The notes under the pieces were generated by a model. The model did no database searches, was not told the origin of the DNA, and saw only the letters and a program-made list of their open reading frames with translations. Below are positions 32,376 to 35,301 of a DNA stretch of 35,301 bases, one piece after another (the stretch's first letter is position 1; every line of letters starts with the position of its first letter). The translations under genes were made by a program, and so were the position numbers. Origin of the DNA: JAABYT01 sp041581935 (GTDB lineage: Bacteria; Pseudomonadota; Gammaproteobacteria; HK1); assembly GCA_041581935.1 (NCBI GenBank), contig JBFICP010000003.1, positions 1-35,301 on the forward strand, written 5' to 3'.

Positions 32376-34448
32376 TTAAGCGCGGCGTAGCCATACCGCG
32401 GTGTCGTGATACACCGCACCGCCGTTCGGTGCGCCCGGCTCGGCGCTCACCAGTGCATTGATGCCGACACCTTCCTCGAACGCCCGGTTCGGCCAGATGC
32501 TCTCCACCACGATGACGCCGCGTTGCAGGCCGTCGAAAGCTTTGGCGTGCACTACGACGCTCGCGCGGCCGTTGCCGATACGCACGCGCGCGCCGTTGCC
32601 GATCCCCGCTTCCAGCAGGTCCTCCGGGTGCACCATTGCCGTCGGACGTTTCTCTTGCGTGATGGACGTCGGTGTCTCGGTGAACGTCGAGTTTAGATAG
32701 TTTCTTGACGGCGCCGTCACCATGCGAAAAGGATGCTCCTCATCGGCTTCGTCGATGACGGCAAGATGATCGGGCAGGGTCGGCATGGAGGCGGCCCCCG
32801 GCCCGCGTCGCGTCCAGTCGGGTTTGAAATGAAAACGCCCGTCGTCGTTGGCGAAGCCGTTGAGATAGTGCATGGTCTCGAAATCCAGCGCGCAGTCGTG
32901 CCAGTGATGTGCGTGCAGAGTCTCGGCATCGGGGCGACCCGAGCGGCGAAGCGCATCGTCGATGAGCTGCCACTCGCTCATCTCGAATCCGGGATGCTGT
33001 GCACCGAGGCGCGCAGCCAGCTGGCAGAGCACCCAGTGATTCGAACGGCTCTCGGCATAGGGCTCGATTACTTTGCGTGTGACCTGAAAGTAGGTGTGTC
33101 CGCCGCCCTGATACATGTCGTCGTGCTCGAGAAAGGTCGTCGCCGGCAGAACGATGTCGGCCATGGCAGCGGTCTCGGTCATGAACTGCTCGTGCACGCA
33201 TACGAATAAGTCCGATCGCGATAAGCCTGCGCGTACGTCGAGGGTCTGCGGCGCGACCATCATCGGGTTGGTGTTTTGAACGAACAGAGCCGTGACCGGC
33301 GGACCGCCCTGCAGATCGTCCGGGTTGCCGCACAGAATCGGACCGATGCGCGATTGATCGAGCACTCGAATGCTCTTGTCGCGTGCGTCGAGGCCGAGGA
33401 TCAGGCTCTGGTCGATGGCGTAGATCGAATGGTTGCTGTACAGCCCGCCGCCGCCCTTGTAGCGCCAGGCGCCGGTTATCGCCGGCAGGCAGCTCACCGC
33501 GTGCACATTGGCCGCGCCGTTTCGCGATCGCGACAAGCCGTATCCCATGCGCAGGAAAGTACGTTTGGTGCTTCCGTACAGACGCGCGAATTCGACGATG
33601 CGCTTGGCCGGCACGCCGCTGATGCGCGAAGCCCACTCGGGAGTGCGGGGGTGCAGATGGGCCTCGAGCTCGTCGGGAACGTCGGTGTAGCGTGCGAGAT
33701 AATCGCGGTCGGCAAACCCTTCGGCGAACAGCACGTGCATCACACCGCAGGCAAGCGCGCCGTCGGTGCCGGGGCGCGGCATCAGATGCATGTGGGCTTT
33801 CTCGGCGGTGCCGGTGCGATACGGATCCACCACCACCAGCTTCGCGCCGCGCTCGCGCTTCGCCTGGGCAATGTGGTGCATGACGTTGACCTGAGTGTTG
33901 ACCGGATTTCCGCCCCACACGACGATCAAGTCGCTGTCCGCCATCTCGCGCGGATCCACGCCGCGCTTGGCACCGGTTCCGGCAATCCAACCGGCGTCCA
34001 CGAGCGTGATGCAGAACGTGGAATGCTGGCGCGAGTAACGCATCACGTGACGCAGCCGCTCGATGCCGTCACGCTGCACGAGTCCCATGGTGCCGGCGTA
34101 GAAGTAGGGCCACACGGCCTCGCTGCCGTCGCGCGCGGCCGCCCGCGTGAGCCGCTCGGCTACCTCATCGAGGGCATCCTCCCAGCTCACCGGCTCGAAG
34201 GCCGCGACGCCGACACCCTTGGCACCGGTCCGGCGAAGGGGCTGGCGCAGCCGGTCCGGGTGATGCACCCGTTCGGCGTAGCGCGCCACCTTGGCGCAGA
34301 TCACGCCGGCCGTGTAGTCGTTGTCGCGCGCGCCGTAGACCCGGCCGATGGTGTGCGCGTCGATGCGCTCCACCTCGAGCGCGCAGGTGCTCGGGCAGTC
34401 GTGGGGACAGGTGGAGTGGAACCGCGGGATGTTCTGGGCGCGTGTCAT
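32376..34448 (-). CDS. Molybdopterin oxidoreductase, DMSO-reductase superfamily, substrate unknown
   Basis: A 690-residue catalytic subunit. The N-terminal Fe4S4 domain has Cys14, Cys18, Cys22 and Cys51 (CPHDCPSTC and GVICAK). The molybdopterin domain spans about 65-490, with DLIVVWGGNPVNTQVNVMHH, RPGTDGALACGVMHV and IVLPATTFLEHDDMYQ. A C-terminal dinucleotide-binding domain (about 575-688) has VHPEDLLEAGIGNGARVRI. No twin-arginine signal is present, so it is probably cytoplasmic. The protein ligand to molybdenum cannot be assigned with confidence; QHSTFCITLVDAGW is the likely region. No ferredoxin or membrane subunit is adjacent. Formate, thiosulfate or N/S-oxide activity would be guesses. 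The ATG at 34448 opens MTRAQNIPRFHSTCPHDC. Confidence 0.9.
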   Translation of the reverse strand: MTRAQNIPRFHSTCPHDCPSTCALEVERIDAHTIGRVYGARDNDYTAGVICAKVARYAERVHHPDRLRQPLRRTGAKGVGVAAFEPVSWEDALDEVAERLTRAAARDGSEAVWPYFYAGTMGLVQRDGIERLRHVMRYSRQHSTFCITLVDAGWIAGTGAKRGVDPREMADSDLIVVWGGNPVNTQVNVMHHIAQAKRERGAKLVVVDPYRTGTAEKAHMHLMPRPGTDGALACGVMHVLFAEGFADRDYLARYTDVPDELEAHLHPRTPEWASRISGVPAKRIVEFARLYGSTKRTFLRMGYGLSRSRNGAANVHAVSCLPAITGAWRYKGGGGLYSNHSIYAIDQSLILGLDARDKSIRVLDQSRIGPILCGNPDDLQGGPPVTALFVQNTNPMMVAPQTLDVRAGLSRSDLFVCVHEQFMTETAAMADIVLPATTFLEHDDMYQGGGHTYFQVTRKVIEPYAESRSNHWVLCQLAARLGAQHPGFEMSEWQLIDDALRRSGRPDAETLHAHHWHDCALDFETMHYLNGFANDDGRFHFKPDWTRRGPGAASMPTLPDHLAVIDEADEEHPFRMVTAPSRNYLNSTFTETPTSITQEKRPTAMVHPEDLLEAGIGNGARVRIGNGRASVVVHAKAFDGLQRGVIVVESIWPNRAFEEGVGINALVSAEPGAPNGGAVYHDTAVWLRRA

Positions 34449-34474
34449 GACCGGGCCTCGGCTGGAGCCCGGGC

Positions 34475-34503
34475 ATTATCCCGCCAAATCGCCTGTGGGT
34501 CAC
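34475..34503 (-). promoter_or_regulatory. Candidate promoter of the molybdopterin oxidoreductase gene
   Basis: On the minus strand GTGACC (34503-34498), 17 bases, GATAAT (34480-34475), ending 26 bases before the ATG. A CCGGGC/GCCCGG inverted repeat at 34451-34472 lies between this -10 and the start codon and could be an operator. It is a motif match only. Confidence 0.4.
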
Positions 34504-34563
34504 ACACCACTATCGTCGCCGGGACGCGTGGGTCGGGTGGCTTCGGCCCGGCGCCGCGCGGGC

Positions 34564-35301
34564 TCAGGGCCGCGCGACCATCCGGCGCTGCTTGAGCCCG
34601 GAGACCGCATCCCAATAAATGGCGCCGAGCACCAGCGCACCACCGAGCAGCGTGAAGACCCCGGCCGTCTCGCCCAGAACCAGCCATACCCACAACGGCG
34701 CCAGCACCACCTCGGTCATCATGAGCAGTGAGACTTCAGCAGCCGGCACCGATCGTGAGCCGGCCGTGATCAAGACCAATGCGAATCCCAGCTGAAAAAC
34801 GCCCATCAACACACCGAGCAGCGCATCGTGCCCTGAGACGCGCAGGCCGACTCCGGTGATCTGGCAGACCGCCAATGCGACCAGCGCGCCGATCACGCCG
34901 GCGATGACATTGAGCGGGAGCATGTCGGTCAGGTGCCCCCACCTCAGCGCAATGACGAAAACCGCGAAGCCGCAGGCGGCCAGCAGCCCGGCCACATTGC
35001 CGCGAACGAATCCGAAGGAAACGCCTTCCGCCACCATGATGGCGATGCCCAGGAAGGCGCAGGAAATCGCCACCCAGGTTGCCACGCGCACCCGTTCGCC
35101 GAGAAACCATCGCCCCAGGACAGCCGCCATGAACGGCGCCGCTGCCAGCAGGAACATGGCATTGGCGACGCTGGTCTGCTCGATGGCGACGATGGAACCG
35201 CAAAACGCAGTGGCCAATGCAGCGCCGCCGAGAATCGAAGCGCGGCCGGCGTTTCGAAATACACCGGCAATGCGTCCCGGGTGACGCAGGGCGATGAAGA
35301 C
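34564..35301 (-). CDS. EamA/DMT-family transporter, 5' end beyond window
   Basis: Inner-membrane permease of the drug/metabolite transporter superfamily; substrates of this family range from amino acids to metabolites and cannot be told here. The frame is open to the window edge, so about 245 residues are seen and the first two or so membrane helices are missing. The visible part has about seven to eight hydrophobic helices. The family signature QTSVANAMFLLAAAPFMAAV with FLGERV closes the first EamA repeat, and SLLMMTEVVLAPLWVWLVLGE closes the second. The C-terminus is short and basic (GLKQRRMVARP). It is on the same strand as the molybdopterin oxidoreductase, 115 bases upstream of it. A functional link is not shown. 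Confidence 0.88.
   Translation of the reverse strand, partial: VFIALRHPGRIAGVFRNAGRASILGGAALATAFCGSIVAIEQTSVANAMFLLAAAPFMAAVLGRWFLGERVRVATWVAISCAFLGIAIMVAEGVSFGFVRGNVAGLLAACGFAVFVIALRWGHLTDMLPLNVIAGVIGALVALAVCQITGVGLRVSGHDALLGVLMGVFQLGFALVLITAGSRSVPAAEVSLLMMTEVVLAPLWVWLVLGETAGVFTLLGGALVLGAIYWDAVSGLKQRRMVARP

Noticed and set aside
33276..34595. A 439-codon open frame antisense to the molybdopterin oxidoreductase
   Set aside because: Repeats the reversed pattern of the real gene and has no hydrophobic core or known motif.

Overview
The window is a GC-rich, gene-dense piece of bacterial chromosome. Gene content and order point to a gammaproteobacterium: dnaN-dnaA/rpmH-rnpA-yidC-mnmE, fxsA-groES-groEL, aroQ-accB-accC-prmA-dusB-fis-purH-purD, and glnE-ilvE followed by envelope glycan genes. 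The sequence alone does not fix the order or genus. A CIRCE element in front of groES argues against an enterobacterium and suggests a deeper lineage with an HrcA-type heat-shock repressor. I see no tRNA, rRNA, CRISPR array, insertion sequence or prophage gene.

Layout. (1) 1-2054: dnaN (cut by the window edge) and dnaA on the minus strand. The 216-bp gap between them carries two perfect DnaA boxes, weaker boxes, AT-rich DNA and DnaA-trio-like triplets, so it is the probable replication origin. (2) 2161-6150, plus strand: rpmH, rnpA, yidC and mnmE, with no yidD between rnpA and yidC. An array of about 84-bp repeat units with C/G-run hairpins lies between yidC and mnmE. A related copy lies at 23475-23517. 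(3) 6165-15468, minus strand, transcribed from glnE: glnE, ilvE, a small CHCC zinc-finger gene, msbA, an ELM1-family gene, a GT4 glycosyltransferase and an O-antigen ligase/polymerase-like membrane protein. The four distal genes look like a lipid A/LPS export and decoration module. (4) 15541-18241, minus strand: fxsA, then groES-groEL with CIRCE, overlapping sigma70/sigma32-like promoter elements and a strong intrinsic terminator. (5) 18433-28023, plus strand: a TlpA-like thioredoxin, aroQ, accB, accC, prmA, a DUF3426 zinc-ribbon membrane protein, then dusB-fis and purH-purD. (6) 28055-29313, minus strand: hisB-hisH only. (7) 29478-32367, plus strand: lutA-lutB-lutC, an iron-sulfur lactate oxidation complex. 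(8) 32376-35301, minus strand: a molybdopterin oxidoreductase of unknown substrate and the C-terminal part of an EamA/DMT-family transporter, cut by the window edge.

Most genes are housekeeping genes and their function is secure. The least ordinary observations are: a valine in AccC where the family has a metal-binding glutamate; the repeat family; the origin-like region with triplet repeats; palindromes upstream of aroQ and between hisB and lutA; a two-gene his unit; and a lutABC operon with no permease or regulator beside it, facing an orphan molybdoenzyme. I found no clearly new multi-gene system; the candidates are stated as such.
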